From positions 1-64,000 of the forward strand of contig NZ_JAHTKP010000026.1 in assembly GCF_019192735.1 (NCBI RefSeq): DNA of 64,000 nucleotides. The letters are read 5' to 3'. Position numbers and translations under genes: made by a program. Of the stretch, positions 19,901-27,300 are shown piece by piece (the first letter of the stretch is position 1; every line of letters begins with the position of its first letter). The notes under the pieces are model-generated. The model searched no databases, was not told where the DNA came from, and was given only the letters and a program-made list of their open reading frames with translations. This DNA is from Kitasatospora aureofaciens (GTDB lineage Bacteria > Actinomycetota > Actinomycetes > Streptomycetales > Streptomycetaceae).

Positions 19901-22900
19901 CGCGCTGCCCATCACACCCGAGATCGACGAGAACAGCACGAACGCCTTGAGATCCTGACCCTTCGTCAGCTCATGCAGATTCCAGGCAGCATCCACCTTC
20001 GGCCGCAGCACCGCCGACACCCGCTCCGGCGTCAACGAGGTCACCACACCGTCGTCCAGGACACCCGCCGCGTGCACCACACCCGTGACGGTCCGACCCG
20101 CCAGCGCCTCCGCCAGCGCCTCCTGATCCGCGACATCACACGCCACGACCTCGACCGACGCGCCCAACTCCTCCAGCTCCGCCACCAACGCGCCGGCGCC
20201 ACCACGGCGGCTCAGCAGCAGCAGATCCCGCACACCGTGCACGACCACCAGATGCCGGGCCACCAGGCGGCCCAAGCCACCCGTGCCGCCGGTGACCACC
20301 ACCGTGCCCGAACCCCAGCCCGAGGAAGGCTCGCCACCCGAGGCGCGGGCCAACCGGCCCACCCGCACGACCCCGTCCCGCACCACCAGCTGCGACTCAC
20401 CCGCAGCCAGCACCGCCTCCAGCGGCAACTCACCATCCGTGTCCACCAGCACGAACCGGCCCGGATTCTCCGACTCCGCAGCCCGCACCAGACCCCACAC
20501 CGCACCGCCAGCGAGATCCGACACCTCGCCCCCGGCCGACACCGCACCCCGCGTCACGAACACCAGCCGCGAACCCTCGAACCGCCCGTCCGCCAGCCAC
20601 TCCTGCACCAGACCCAACGCCCACGCCGCCGCCTCGTGCACGGCGTCCGGCGTGTCTCCCTTCGGCACCGGCACCACCACAACATCCGGCACCGCATCGG
20701 CCATCTCGGCCAGCGACGCCACCTCCAGCGTCACCGCCCGCACCGGCTCAAGCACACGCGACGGCACGGGCACCCACTCCAGCCGCAGCAACGAGCCCGC
20801 CGCACCCGCGCCCTGGGAGACAGCGGACGGCTCGTCCAGCGCCAGGGCGTCCACCGACAGCACCGGATCCCCCGCAGCGTCGACCACCGCGAGCGACACC
20901 GTGTCCGCACCCGTCCGCACCAACCGAGCCCGCACCACCGACGCACCCGAGGCATGCAACGACACCCCCGACCACGCCACCGGCACCAGCCCACGACCCT
21001 CCGCCCGCACCACCGCCGCCAGCAACGCCGGATGCACACCGAACCCCAAGGCCTCACCCACCAGTTCACCCGGCAGCACCGCCTCGACGAACGTCTCGTC
21101 GCCGCGCCGCCAGACCGACCGCAGCCCGTCGAAGGCCGGACCGAGGTCGGCGTCCTCCCGAAGCTCGGCCAGATCCGCGACGACCGCGCCCTTCGGCGGC
21201 CACACGGAGGTGTCGAAGTCGGCCGTGCGCTCGCCGCGGACGAGCTCACCCGAGGCGTGCTCGGTCCACGGACCGTCGGCGTCGGCATCCGTACGGGAGA
21301 AGAGCCGCACCGGGCGGACTCCGGAGGCCGCCGGCGCACCGACCTGGATCTGGACGACGACCGCGCCCTCCTCGGGCAGCACCAGCGGCTCGGCGAGCGT
21401 GAGCCGCTCGACCCGGTCGCAGCCCACCTGGTCCCCGGCCCGCACGGCCAGCTCCAGCCAACCGGTAGCCGGGAAGACCACGACGCCGCCCACCCGGTGG
21501 TCGCCCAGCCACGGCTGTGCCTTCAGCGACAGCCGGCCGGTCAGCAGCGTGCCTTCGGCGTTCGCCAGCGTGACGGTCGCCCCCAGCAGCGGGTGCTCGG
21601 CCGGCGCCAGGCCGGCGCCGGTCACGTCCCCGATCCGCCGGGCCGGACGGGGCCAGTAGCGTTCGTGCTGGAAGGGATACGTGGGCAGCTCGACCCGGCG
21701 GGCGCCGGTGCCGTCGAAGAGCTCCGCCCAGTCCACCGGAACGCCCGCCACGTGCAGCCGGGCCAGGCCGGTGACCAGCGCGCTCTCCTCCGGCCGGTCC
21801 CGGCGGAGGGCGGCGGCCGTCACGCTCTCCTCGCCGAGGGTCTGCTCGGCGAGAGCGACGAGCCCGCCGTCCGGACCGACCTCCAGGAGGGCGGACGCAC
21901 CGGCCTCGCGCAGCGCGCGGATGCCGTCGGCGAAGCGGACGGTCTCCCGGACGTGGCGCACCCAGTAGTCGGGGGTGCACAGTTGCTCGGCGGTCGCGAG
22001 CTTGCCGGTCAGGTTGGAGACGATCGGGATCGCCGGTTCGGCGAAGGTGAGGCCGTCGAGGACCGTGCGGAAGTCCTCCAGCATCGGGTCCATGAGCGGG
22101 GAGTGGAAGGCGTGCGAGACCCGCAGGCGGGTCGTCCTGCGGTCGGCGAAGTGCGCCTCGATCGCCGCGACGGCCTTCTCGGTGCCGGAGACGACGACCG
22201 AGGACGGGCCGTTCACAGCCGCGATCGACACGAGCTCCCCCAGCAGCGGCAGGACTTCGTCCTCCGTCGCCCGGACGGCGAGCATCGCGCCGCCGGCCGG
22301 GAGGGCCTGCATCAGGCGCCCCCGAGCGGCGACCAGCGCGCAGGCGTCGGCGAGGGAGAACACCCCGGCCACATGCGCCGCAGCAACCTCACCGATCGAG
22401 TGCCCGGCCACGAACTCCGGCCGCACACCCAGCGATTCGACCAGCCGGAACAGCGCCACCTCGACCGCGAACAACCCCGCCTGGGCATAGGCGGTTTGGT
22501 TCAGCAGCTCCTCGTCCTCGCCCCACACCACCTCGCGCAGCGGACGGTCCAGGTGCACGTCCAACTCCGCACACACCGCGTCGAACGCCTCCGCGAACAC
22601 CGGGAAGCGGGCGTGCAACTCCCTTCCCATCCCGAGCCGTTGCGATCCCTGCCCGGAGAACACAAAGGCCGCCGACCGCTCAACCGCCACCCCGCGCGCG
22701 ACCTCCGCGCCGTCCACCAGCACCGCCCGGTGCCCGAGTCGCGACCGTCCCGCCAGCGTGGCGCCGATGTCGAGCGGCGATCCGCCCAGCCCGGCGAGCC
22801 GGGCCAGCTGAGCGTCCAGCGCGGCTTCCGACTTGCCCGACACCACCCACGGCACCACGCCCGGCGCAAGGACCACTTCGTCCGGGACGGCCTCCTCGCC

Positions 22901-24265
22901 CGGCGCCTGCTCGACGATCACGTGCGCGTTCGTCCCGCTGATCCCGAACGCCGAGATCCCCGCCCGGTGCGGCCGGCCCGACTCGGGCCAGGGCCGGGCC
23001 TCGGTCAGCAGCTCGACCGACCCCGCCGACCAGTCCACCTCGCCGGACGGCGCGTCGACGTGCAGCGTCTTCGGGAGCACGCCGTGCCGCAGCGCCATCA
23101 CCGTCTTGATCACGCCGGCCGCACCGGCGGCCGCCTGGGTGTGCCCGATGTTGGACTTCAACGAGCCGAGCAGCAGCGGCCGTTCGCGCTCCTGCCCGTA
23201 CGTCGCCAGCAGCGCCTGGGCCTCGATCGGGTCGCCGAGCGGGGTCCCGGTGCCGTGGCCCTCGACGGCGTCCACCTCGGCGGCCGACAGCCCGGCGGCG
23301 GCGAGGGCCTGGCGGATCACCCGCTGCTGGGACGGGCCGTTGGGCGCGGTCAGGCCGTTGGAGGCGCCGTCCTGGTTGACGGCGCTGCCGCGCAGGACGG
23401 CGAGGACCCGGTGCCCGTTGCGGCGGGCGTCGGACAGCCGCTCCAGCACCAGGACGCCCGCGCCCTCGGCCCAGCCCGTCCCGTCGGCCGCGTCCGCGAA
23501 CGCCTTGCACCGCCCGTCCGGGGCCAGCCCGCCCTGCCGGCTGAAGCCCGCGAAGCTCATCGGCGTGGACAGCACGGTGACACCGCCCGCCAGCGCGAGG
23601 GTGCACTCGCCGCCGCGCAGCGCCTGCGAGGCGAGGTGCATGGCCACCAGGGACGACGAGCAGGCCGTGTCGACGGTGACCGCCGGCCCCTCCAGGCCGA
23701 AGGTGTACGACACGCGGCCGGACAGCACGCTCGCCGTCAGGCCGGTGGTCGCGTGGCCCTCCATGTCCTCCTGCGCGTTCATGACCACGCCGACGTAGTC
23801 GACCCCGGCCGTGCCCACGAAGACGCCGGTCCGGCTGCCACGCAGCGTCGTCGGGTCGATGCCCGCCCGCTCGAACGCCTCCCACGAGGTCTCCAGCAGC
23901 AGGCGCTGCTGCGGGTCCATGGCGAGGGCCTCGCGCGGCGAGATCCCGAAGAAGGCGGCGTCGAACTCGCCGGCCGCGACGAACCCGCCCTCGATCGCGG
24001 CGCTGCTGCCGCTGCCCTCGCCGAGCAGGGCCGCCATGTCCCAGCCGCGGTCGGCGGGGAACCCGGTGATGCCGTCCCCGCCGTCCTCGACCAGCTGCCA
24101 GAGCTCCTCCGGGCTGGCGACCCCGCCCGGCAGGCGGCAGGCCATCCCGACGATGGCGATCGGCTCGTGCCGGCCGGACTCGGCCTCCAGCAGTCGTTGG
24201 CGTGTCTGGTGCAGGTCGGCGGTGACCCACTTGAGGTAGTCAACGAGCTTGCTGTCGTTCGACAT
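7958..24265 (-). CDS. PKS gene C: three modules plus terminal thioesterase (5435 aa)
   Basis: The last synthase of the assembly line. It adds three malonyl-derived units and releases the chain as a macrolactone. The ATG at 24265 follows a GGAAGG ribosome site 11 bases upstream, and 36 bases separate it from the stop of gene B. An N-terminal docking coiled coil (residues 1-33) precedes module C1 (KS-AT-DH-KR-ACP), C2 (KS-AT-dead KR-ACP), C3 (KS-AT-DH-decayed ER-KR-ACP) and a type I thioesterase. In the TE, Ser5286 lies in GHSSG, with Asp5314 and His5412 completing the triad. All three ATs carry HAFH (malonyl). Position and three-module-plus-TE layout correspond to FscF of candicidin-type clusters. 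The reduction pattern is unusual: no ketoreduction in C2, ER remnant in C3, catalytic Asp of the C1 DH replaced by Ala. Confidence 0.97.
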   Translation of the reverse strand: MSNDSKLVDYLKWVTADLHQTRQRLLEAESGRHEPIAIVGMACRLPGGVASPEELWQLVEDGGDGITGFPADRGWDMAALLGEGSGSSAAIEGGFVAAGEFDAAFFGISPREALAMDPQQRLLLETSWEAFERAGIDPTTLRGSRTGVFVGTAGVDYVGVVMNAQEDMEGHATTGLTASVLSGRVSYTFGLEGPAVTVDTACSSSLVAMHLASQALRGGECTLALAGGVTVLSTPMSFAGFSRQGGLAPDGRCKAFADAADGTGWAEGAGVLVLERLSDARRNGHRVLAVLRGSAVNQDGASNGLTAPNGPSQQRVIRQALAAAGLSAAEVDAVEGHGTGTPLGDPIEAQALLATYGQERERPLLLGSLKSNIGHTQAAAGAAGVIKTVMALRHGVLPKTLHVDAPSGEVDWSAGSVELLTEARPWPESGRPHRAGISAFGISGTNAHVIVEQAPGEEAVPDEVVLAPGVVPWVVSGKSEAALDAQLARLAGLGGSPLDIGATLAGRSRLGHRAVLVDGAEVARGVAVERSAAFVFSGQGSQRLGMGRELHARFPVFAEAFDAVCAELDVHLDRPLREVVWGEDEELLNQTAYAQAGLFAVEVALFRLVESLGVRPEFVAGHSIGEVAAAHVAGVFSLADACALVAARGRLMQALPAGGAMLAVRATEDEVLPLLGELVSIAAVNGPSSVVVSGTEKAVAAIEAHFADRRTTRLRVSHAFHSPLMDPMLEDFRTVLDGLTFAEPAIPIVSNLTGKLATAEQLCTPDYWVRHVRETVRFADGIRALREAGASALLEVGPDGGLVALAEQTLGEESVTAAALRRDRPEESALVTGLARLHVAGVPVDWAELFDGTGARRVELPTYPFQHERYWPRPARRIGDVTGAGLAPAEHPLLGATVTLANAEGTLLTGRLSLKAQPWLGDHRVGGVVVFPATGWLELAVRAGDQVGCDRVERLTLAEPLVLPEEGAVVVQIQVGAPAASGVRPVRLFSRTDADADGPWTEHASGELVRGERTADFDTSVWPPKGAVVADLAELREDADLGPAFDGLRSVWRRGDETFVEAVLPGELVGEALGFGVHPALLAAVVRAEGRGLVPVAWSGVSLHASGASVVRARLVRTGADTVSLAVVDAAGDPVLSVDALALDEPSAVSQGAGAAGSLLRLEWVPVPSRVLEPVRAVTLEVASLAEMADAVPDVVVVPVPKGDTPDAVHEAAAWALGLVQEWLADGRFEGSRLVFVTRGAVSAGGEVSDLAGGAVWGLVRAAESENPGRFVLVDTDGELPLEAVLAAGESQLVVRDGVVRVGRLARASGGEPSSGWGSGTVVVTGGTGGLGRLVARHLVVVHGVRDLLLLSRRGGAGALVAELEELGASVEVVACDVADQEALAEALAGRTVTGVVHAAGVLDDGVVTSLTPERVSAVLRPKVDAAWNLHELTKGQDLKAFVLFSSISGVMGSAGQGNYAAANVFLDALAQWRRQQGLPAQSLGWGAWVPTAGMTGTLSEADLHRIRSSGVPPLTEEDGLALLDAAMGIDEPYLVPIGRLAGGERPRGEVPTMFRALMPGGRRAAASVGSGTVTALASRLYELRESDRLRHVVDLVRTEAAAVLGHASPQAVAADRDFHDLGIDSLTALELRNRLTAVIGLRLPATLVFDYPTPTAIAEHVLAEVLGQQDETQVLALSASSVADDPIAIVGMACRLPGGIGSPEELWELLSEGREGISDFPTDRGWDLDTLLGGGPGDRGRSATAKGGFLHGVADFDAAFFGISPREALAMDPQQRLLLETSWEAVERAGIDPVSLRGSRTGVFVGTGGQDYLTLVMNAQEDIEGHASTGLAASVVSGRISYTFGLEGPAVTVDTACSSSLVAMHLASQSLRSGECSLALAGGVTVMSSSLGFPGFTRQGGLAPDGRCKAFADAADGTGWSEGAGVLVLERLSDAQRNGHPVLAVVRGSAVNQDGASNGLTAPNGPSQQRVIRQALANAGLSAADVDTVEAHGTGTTLGDPIEAQALLATYGQEREHPLLLGSLKSNLGHTQAAAGAAGVIKAVLAMQHGVLPRTLHVDAPSSHVDWTAGDVRLLTEAVGWPDTGRPRRAGVSAFGISGTNAHVIVEQAPPTDAPVVNPSVVPGVVPWVLSGKSEAALDAQVARLAEPVGSPLDVGLSLAAGRPRFTHRAVLLDGVEAARGVADGERRPALLFSGQGAQHLGMGRELYHRFPAFAEAFDAVCAGLDEHLEQPLRSVVWGEDEDLLNQTAHAQAGLFAVEVALYRLVESLGVRPEFVAGHSIGEIVAAHVAGVFSLADACALVAARGRLMQALPSGGAMLAVRATEDEVLPLLTDFVSIAAVNGPSSVVVSGTEQAVAAIEAHFADRRTTRLRVSHAFHSPLMDPMLDDFRTVLDGLTFAEPTLPIVSNLTGDLAGPDQLRTSGYWVRHVREAVRFADGIRTLHAHGATDFLELGPDAALSPAVRETLADTSDAVVLPACRRDRPEEGTLLTALAGLHVVGVPVDWARLFDGTGARRVDLPTYAFQRERYWPQTQPHALTGRATAPDDPLDARFWAAVEGEDLDALAADLAVDGDALGAVLPALSAWRRHHRDQSLLDALRFHESWRALPGVSSARPSGPWLVVAPAEGGDEAWAAAAVEAVGPDALSLTVRAPERTELAALLRELPSTGRPFAGVLSLLALSPGEPPAAATATLMQALRDAEMTAPLWCLTRGAVAVARTEAPSAPEQAAVWGLGRVAALEHPEQWGGLIDLPEAPDQGAVRRLAAVLAGTDGEDQLAIRSTAVYGRRLTPAPAGSPDAGWMPGETRGTVLVTGGTGGRGAHLARWLAGAGASHLLLASRRGPDAPGAAELAEELRALGAEVTLAACDVADRGALTALLAVLPEDAPLTAVVHAAGAVDDGVLDDLTPERFAAVHRARAQAALHLDELTRGHDLTAFVLCSSVAGAVGTPGRAALAAPVAVLDALAQRRRAEGLPATSIAWGAWVGAEYSGPADADGRPQRSAVPALHPELALAALRQAVTRPAPALVLLDLTQPQILDGLVGLRGNPLLRELPAARPALAAADAARREYVAGASELTGRLRALSAGERVTVLTDLVRTHVAAVLGYADRSAVAPDRKFRDLGFDSLTAVELPARLGLATGLKLPATSVYDYPTAHALAEYLLSELLDTPAAAPQFPAAGTAAVDGDPIAIVGMACRLPGGVSTPDELWRLVAEGGDGIAGFPEDRGWDLRTLLVGDRDGRGRSATLEGGFIEGVADFDAAFFGISPREALAMDPQQRLLLETAWEALERAGVDPQQLQGSRTGVFVGTNGLDYATLMMNSREDIGGHAGTGLASSVLSGRISYTLGLEGPAVTVDTACSSSLVALHWATQALRNGECALALAGGVTVMTTPVSFAGFTVQNGLAADGRCKAYSDAADGTNWSEGVGMLALERLSDARRNGHPVLAVVRGSAVNQDGASNGLTAPNGPSQQRVIRQALASAGLSAADVDAVEGHGTGTALGDPIEAQALLATYGRGRDPERPLLLGSLKSNIGHTQAAAGVAGVIKTVLAMKHGVLPKSLHLDRPSSQVDWSAGAVELLAEPRDWPEVGRPWRAGVSSFGISGTNAHVILEQAPAAAESTEEQRVLPAVVPWVLTGRSDAALETHLGRASALELSPLDIGYSLASGRSGFEHRAVLLACAEGLTEVARAVAADRSTAFLFSGQGSQRLGMGRELYHRFAVFADAFDAVCAGLDEHLEQPLRSVVWGEDEELLNQTVYAQAGLFAVEVALYRLVESLGVRPEFVAGHSIGEVAAAHVAGVFSLADACALVAARGRLMQALPAGGAMLAVQAREDEVLPLLGDFVSIAAVNGPSSVVVSGTEEAVAAIEAHFADRKTTRLRVSHAFHSPLMDPMLEDFRAVLNGLSFQAPSVPVVSNLTGALAETDQLRTPDYWVRHVREAVRFADGIRTLRAAGVSAFLELGPDGVLTALAEQALAEQSLGDDGTDRVTATTLRRDRADERALLTGLARLYAAGVPVDWARLFDGTGARRVELPTYAFQHRRYWPRPAALSGDVTSVGLVPAEHPLLGAAVPLADADGVLFTSRLALRVHPWLLDHRIAGRPAFPAAGFVELAVRAGDQVGCGRIAELTLGEPLPLSEDDEPVVQVRVGAPDDTGARPVACYARPGDAAPDEPWTRCATGTLVPQEAELPELGQAAWPPAGALAVDLDGFYREPGRGPAFRGLRAAWLRGEEVFAEVALPAEPAEDARYFGLHPALLDAALHAAVLLGVGTEEQLPQPHAWQGVALHAGGAATLRVRILRLGEDTVSVTATDPAGGAVLTVASVALRTPQATAAAARTGRDPLFRIEWVPAPVAPAAANPPRCTALGPDDCGTGSSAATLADLADLADLGRPVPDLVLVSLPAPDGDVPDAVHAHTARVLALVQEWLAEERAAASYLVFVTRHAIRAADRETVRDLPGGAVWGLVRSANSEHPGRFALLDVERTEDVAAVLPLLPGLLADGEAQFAVRGGTLRVGRLARLADAPGLLPPAGTLWRLAAADGGNVEDAALVPWPEAAEPPAAGQVALAVRAAVQGLTTGVAGLVTAVGDGVSGLRPGDRVLGVLPAGPVAVADRRLLARVPDGWSFEQAAALAADFVPARQALGREPAGRTVHVHAVATGPATAAVQLVLRLGAEVSATAPAELRDALLGYGLPSERLVEHGAAGTDLVLDADALAQLPAPDPEQVGTLLAELVALADRGEVTPPPLARYDIRDARTALAAERPATRTVLTMPPVWNPDGTVLITGGTGALGRHLARRLAVNGTRHLLLTSRRGPDAPGAADLLAELAALGAEARVAACDTADRAATEALLAGIAAEHPLTAVIHTAGVLDDGIITSLTPERLSAVLRPKVDAVWQLHDLTRHLDLAAFVTFSSIAGVMGSPGQGNYAAANAFLDTLVDHRRSLGLAGTSLAWGPWVQDAGMTSELSETDMRRMQSGGIPPLSVEQGLALFEAALGSAEPLVIPIGLAAGAMRPQGEVPPLFRGLVRTARRTAAAAAGGTDAAAGFVQQLLDLTERDRMRYLVDTVRAEAATVLGHPSPEAVAAERDFYELGFDSLTAVELRNRLAAVTGLRLPATVVFDSRSPVELASWIRSELSNRPSEDTEGEGVVLMPGGEPELDSLERLFMDALGNGKIPEAQRMLATVAALRPSFEATAELEDLPWATRLAEGPRPTRLICVSAPTANAGIHQYSRLAAHFRGEREVSALPLVGFATGERLPATPEVATRVIAESALRASDGHPFVLAGHSSGGSFAYAAAGLLEHTWGIRPAGVVLFDTLSFQHNADEGTDYTGMMRLNFTGADTSPVRLTNSRLSAMGRWMVLLNRLEVQHTSAPVLLVTCDRAMVGADAAPIEQRPQAEPLVPGAQVRAVDADHLSMIREDSALTAQIVEEWLRGQE
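7961..8790 (-). other. Type I thioesterase domain at C-terminus of gene C
   Basis: Alpha/beta-hydrolase release domain after the last ACP (Ser5094). The nucleophile motif is AGHSSGG with its serine codon at 8410. The acid is in VVLFDTLSF (codon at 8326) and the histidine in DADHLSMI (codon at 8032). It is expected to form the macrolactone by attack of a distal hydroxyl. Because this domain ends gene C, gene D further downstream cannot act after it in the same chain. Confidence 0.93.
9950..10680 (-). other. Vestigial enoylreductase domain in module C3
   Basis: About 243 residues against the roughly 300 usual for a PKS ER. The segment normally reading LNFRDVL...GGEGAG is reduced to a few residues. 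The cofactor loop that normally reads HAAAGGVGMAAVQ has become HAVATGPATAAVQ. Most of the substrate-side segment after it is deleted. The reading frame is kept throughout, so the rest of the module is still translated. Confidence 0.85.
11102..11128. repeat. 9-bp tandem repeat, 3 copies, in module C3
   Basis: Unit GTCCGCGAG three times on the plus strand. It encodes LADLADLAD in the DH-ER linker region of gene C; in frame. Confidence 0.9.
14755..19217 (-). other. PKS module C2: KS-AT(malonyl)-KR(inactive)-ACP
   Basis: KS Cys1858, AT Ser2281, HAFH at 2376, ACP Ser3127. The KR is full length, but its nucleotide motif reads GGTGGRG. At the catalytic site, where active KRs read GNYAAAN, it reads AALAAPV: Tyr becomes Leu2956 and the nearby Asn becomes Val. 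Ketoreduction should be abolished, so this module should leave a ketone. Confidence 0.9.
19255..24166 (-). other. PKS module C1: KS-AT(malonyl)-DH(doubtful)-KR(B)-ACP
   Basis: KS Cys202, AT Ser623, HAFH at 718. The DH keeps its His923 motif (DHRVGGVVVFP), but the second catalytic site reads HPALLAAVVR, with Ala1083 where Asp is expected. The KR is intact (LDD, Tyr1460) and the ACP serine is 1626. A hydroxyl rather than a double bond is likely. The second half of the DH and all of the KR are almost identical to module B1. Confidence 0.9.
19430..21120 (-). repeat. Homogenised DH(C-terminal)-KR-ACP block, copy in module C1
   Basis: Third copy of the block shared with B1 and B2. It carries the same Asp-to-Ala change in the DH as B1 (HPALLAAVV), so the change was probably copied along with the block. 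Confidence 0.8.
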
Positions 24266-24301
24266 GGGGGGTGGTGCCTTCCTGTGATGAGGCGAGTCTG
24301 G

Positions 24302-27300
24302 TCAGCGGTCGGTCAGACGGCCGAGCTCGTGGTCGATGAAGGCGAAGACCTCGTCCGCGCTCGCTGCTTCGAGTCGCTCCGCAATGGCGTCCTCGGCATT
24401 CTCCGCGTCGGAGTTTCGCAATTTCTCCAGCATTCGGCGCAGTCGGAGCGCCACCGCGTTCCGGGTCGCCCCGTCGGTGTCCCCGTCCGCCAGGGCCGCG
24501 TCGAGGCGGTCGAGTTGGGCGAGCAGCGCGGCGCCGTCCGCGGCCTCCTGCTCGTCGAGGAGTTCCCCGAGGAGGTGCGCGCCGAGGACGGCGGCGCTGG
24601 GGTAGTCGAAGACGAGGGTGGCCGGGAGGCGCAGGCCCGTGACGGCGGTGAGGCGGTTGCGCAGCTCCAGGGCCGTGAGGGAGTCGATGCCGAGGTCGTG
24701 GAAGTCTCGGTCGGCGGCGACGGCCCGCGGCGAGGCGTGGCCGAGGACGGCGGCGGCCTCGGTACGGACGAGGTCGACGACGTGCCGCGCCCGGTCGGTC
24801 GCGCGCAGCTCGCGCAGGCGGGCGGCGAGGGCCGCGACCGTCCCGGTCCTGCCGCCGGTGGACTCCGCCGCCCGGCGGGCGCCTCGGACCAGTCCGCGCA
24901 GCAGCGCGGGCACCGTGCCCGGCATCCTGGCCGGGCCGGCGGCGCGGCCGATCGGCACGAGGTAGGGCTCGTCGATGCCCATGGCGGCATCGAGCAGGGC
25001 CAGCCCGTTCTCTTCCGTCAGCGGCGGAACGCCGGAGGAGCGGATGCGGTGCAGGTCCGCCTCCGAAAGCGCCCCCGTCATACCGGCGGTGGGCACCCAC
25101 GCGCCCCAGCCCAACGACTGGGCGGGCAGGCCCTGTTGGCGGCGCCACTGCGCCAGCGTGTCCAGGAACACGTTCGCCGCCGCGTAGTTGCCCTGGCCGG
25201 CGCTACCCATCACACCCGAGATCGACGAGAACAGCACGAACGCCCGGAGGTCCTGACCCTTCGTCAACTCGTGCAGATTCCACGCAGCATCCACCTTCGG
25301 CCGCAGGACCGCCGACAACCGCTCCGGGGTCAGCGACGTGACCACACCGTCATCCAGAACGCCCGCCGTATGGACCACGCCCGTGACAGTCCGGCCCGAC
25401 AAGGCCTCCGCCAGAGCGTCCCGGTCCGCGACATCACACGCCACGACCTCGACCGACGCGCCCAGCTCCTCCAACTCGGCCACCAACGCGCCGGCGCCAC
25501 CACGCCGGCTCAACAGCAGCAGATCCCGTACACCGTGCACGACCACCAGATGCCGGGCCACCAGGCGGCCAAGACCACCCGTGCCGCCAGTGACCACCAC
25601 CGTCCCCGAGCCCCAGCCCGAGGACGACTCACCGCCGGGCACCCGGGCCAGCCGGCCCACCCGGACGGAATCACCCCGGACCACGAACTGGAAATCACCA
25701 CCGCCCAGTTGAGCGGAGAGAACGGGGAGTGCGGCCATGGCGTCCGGGTCGTGCTCGACATCGAGCAGGGCGAACCGGCCCGGGTTCTCCGCCTCGGCCG
25801 CCCGCACCAGACCCCACACCGCACCGCCGACGAGATCCGACACCTCGTCCTCGGCGTCGGCCTTCACGGCGCCCCGGGTCACGAACACCAGCCGGGAATC
25901 CGCGAACCGCCCGTCCGCCAACCACTCCTGCACCAGGCCCAACGCCCACGCCGTCGCCTCGTGCACAGCCTCCGGCGTTTCTCCCTTCGGCACCGGGACG
26001 AGCACGAGATCCTCTGCCTCGTCCAGCGACGCCAGGTCCACACCCAGCGTCACCGCCCGCACAGGCTCAAGCGCACGCGACGGCGTGGGCACCCAGTCCA
26101 GACGCAGCAGCGAGCCCGCCACACCGGTGGCCTGGGAGACGGCGGACGGCTCGCCCAAGGTCAGCGACTCCGCCGACAGCACCGGCCCGCCCGCCGCGTC
26201 CACGACCTCGACCGACACCGCGCGCTCACCGACCCGGGCCACGCGCAGGCGCACCACGGCCGCGCCCGTCGCGTGGAGTGCCACCTCGCGCCAGTCCGTG
26301 GGCACCAGCCGCTCGCCGTCGTCCGGTCCGGTCAGGCCCGCCACCTGGACGGCGGCCTCCAGCAGCGCCGGATGCAGCCCGAACGGCGCCGCGTCCTCGA
26401 CCCGGCCCGGGAGGACGGCCTCGGCGAACACCTCGCCGCCCCGCTGCCACACCGCGTGGAGCGTGCGGAACGCCGGGCCGTGGTCCAGCGGGTCGTGGCA
26501 GCTCTCCGGGTCCACGGCCACCGCGTCCTTCGGCGGCCAGACGGAGGCGTCGAAGTCGGCCGTGCGCTCGCCGGTCGCCAGCGTTCCGGTGGCGTGGCAG
26601 GTCCACGGTCCGTCCGGCGCGTCCTCCGACGCGCTCTCCGACGTGTCCTCCGGCCGGGCGTAGCAGCTCACCGGGCGTGTCCCGGCGTCGTCCGGAGCCC
26701 CGACCACGAGCTGGACGACGACCGCGCCGTCCTCGGGCAGCACCAGCGGCTCGGCGAGCGTGAGCCGCTCGACCCGGTCGCAGCCCACCTGGTCCGCCGC
26801 CCGGACAGCCAGCTCCAGGAACCCGGTGGCAGGGAAGACGGCGACGCCGCCCGCCCGGTGGTCGCCCAGCCACGGCTGCGCCTTCAGCGACAGCCGGCCG
26901 GTGAGCAGCACGCTCGCGGAGTCGGCCGGCGCGACGACCGCCCCCAGCAACGGGTGCCCGGCCGGCCTGAGGCCCGCGCCGGTCACGTCGCCCGTGCGGG
27001 CGGCCTGGGCGGGCCAGTAGCGCTCGTGCTGGAAGGCGTAGGTGGGCAGGTCGATCCGGCGGGCGCCGGTGCCGTCGAACAGCCGGGCCCAGTCGACGGG
27101 CACGCCGACGACGTGCAGGCGGGCGAGCGCCGCGAGCAGGCTGTTTTCCTCCGGCCGGTCCGCGCGCAGCGTCGGGGCCACGACGCAGCCCGCCTCCTCG
27201 GCGAGGCTCTGCTCGGCGAGCGCGGCCAACACCCCGCCGGGGCCGAGCTCCAGGAAGTCCGTGGCTCCGGCCGCGCTGAGGGTGCGGATACCGTCGGCGA

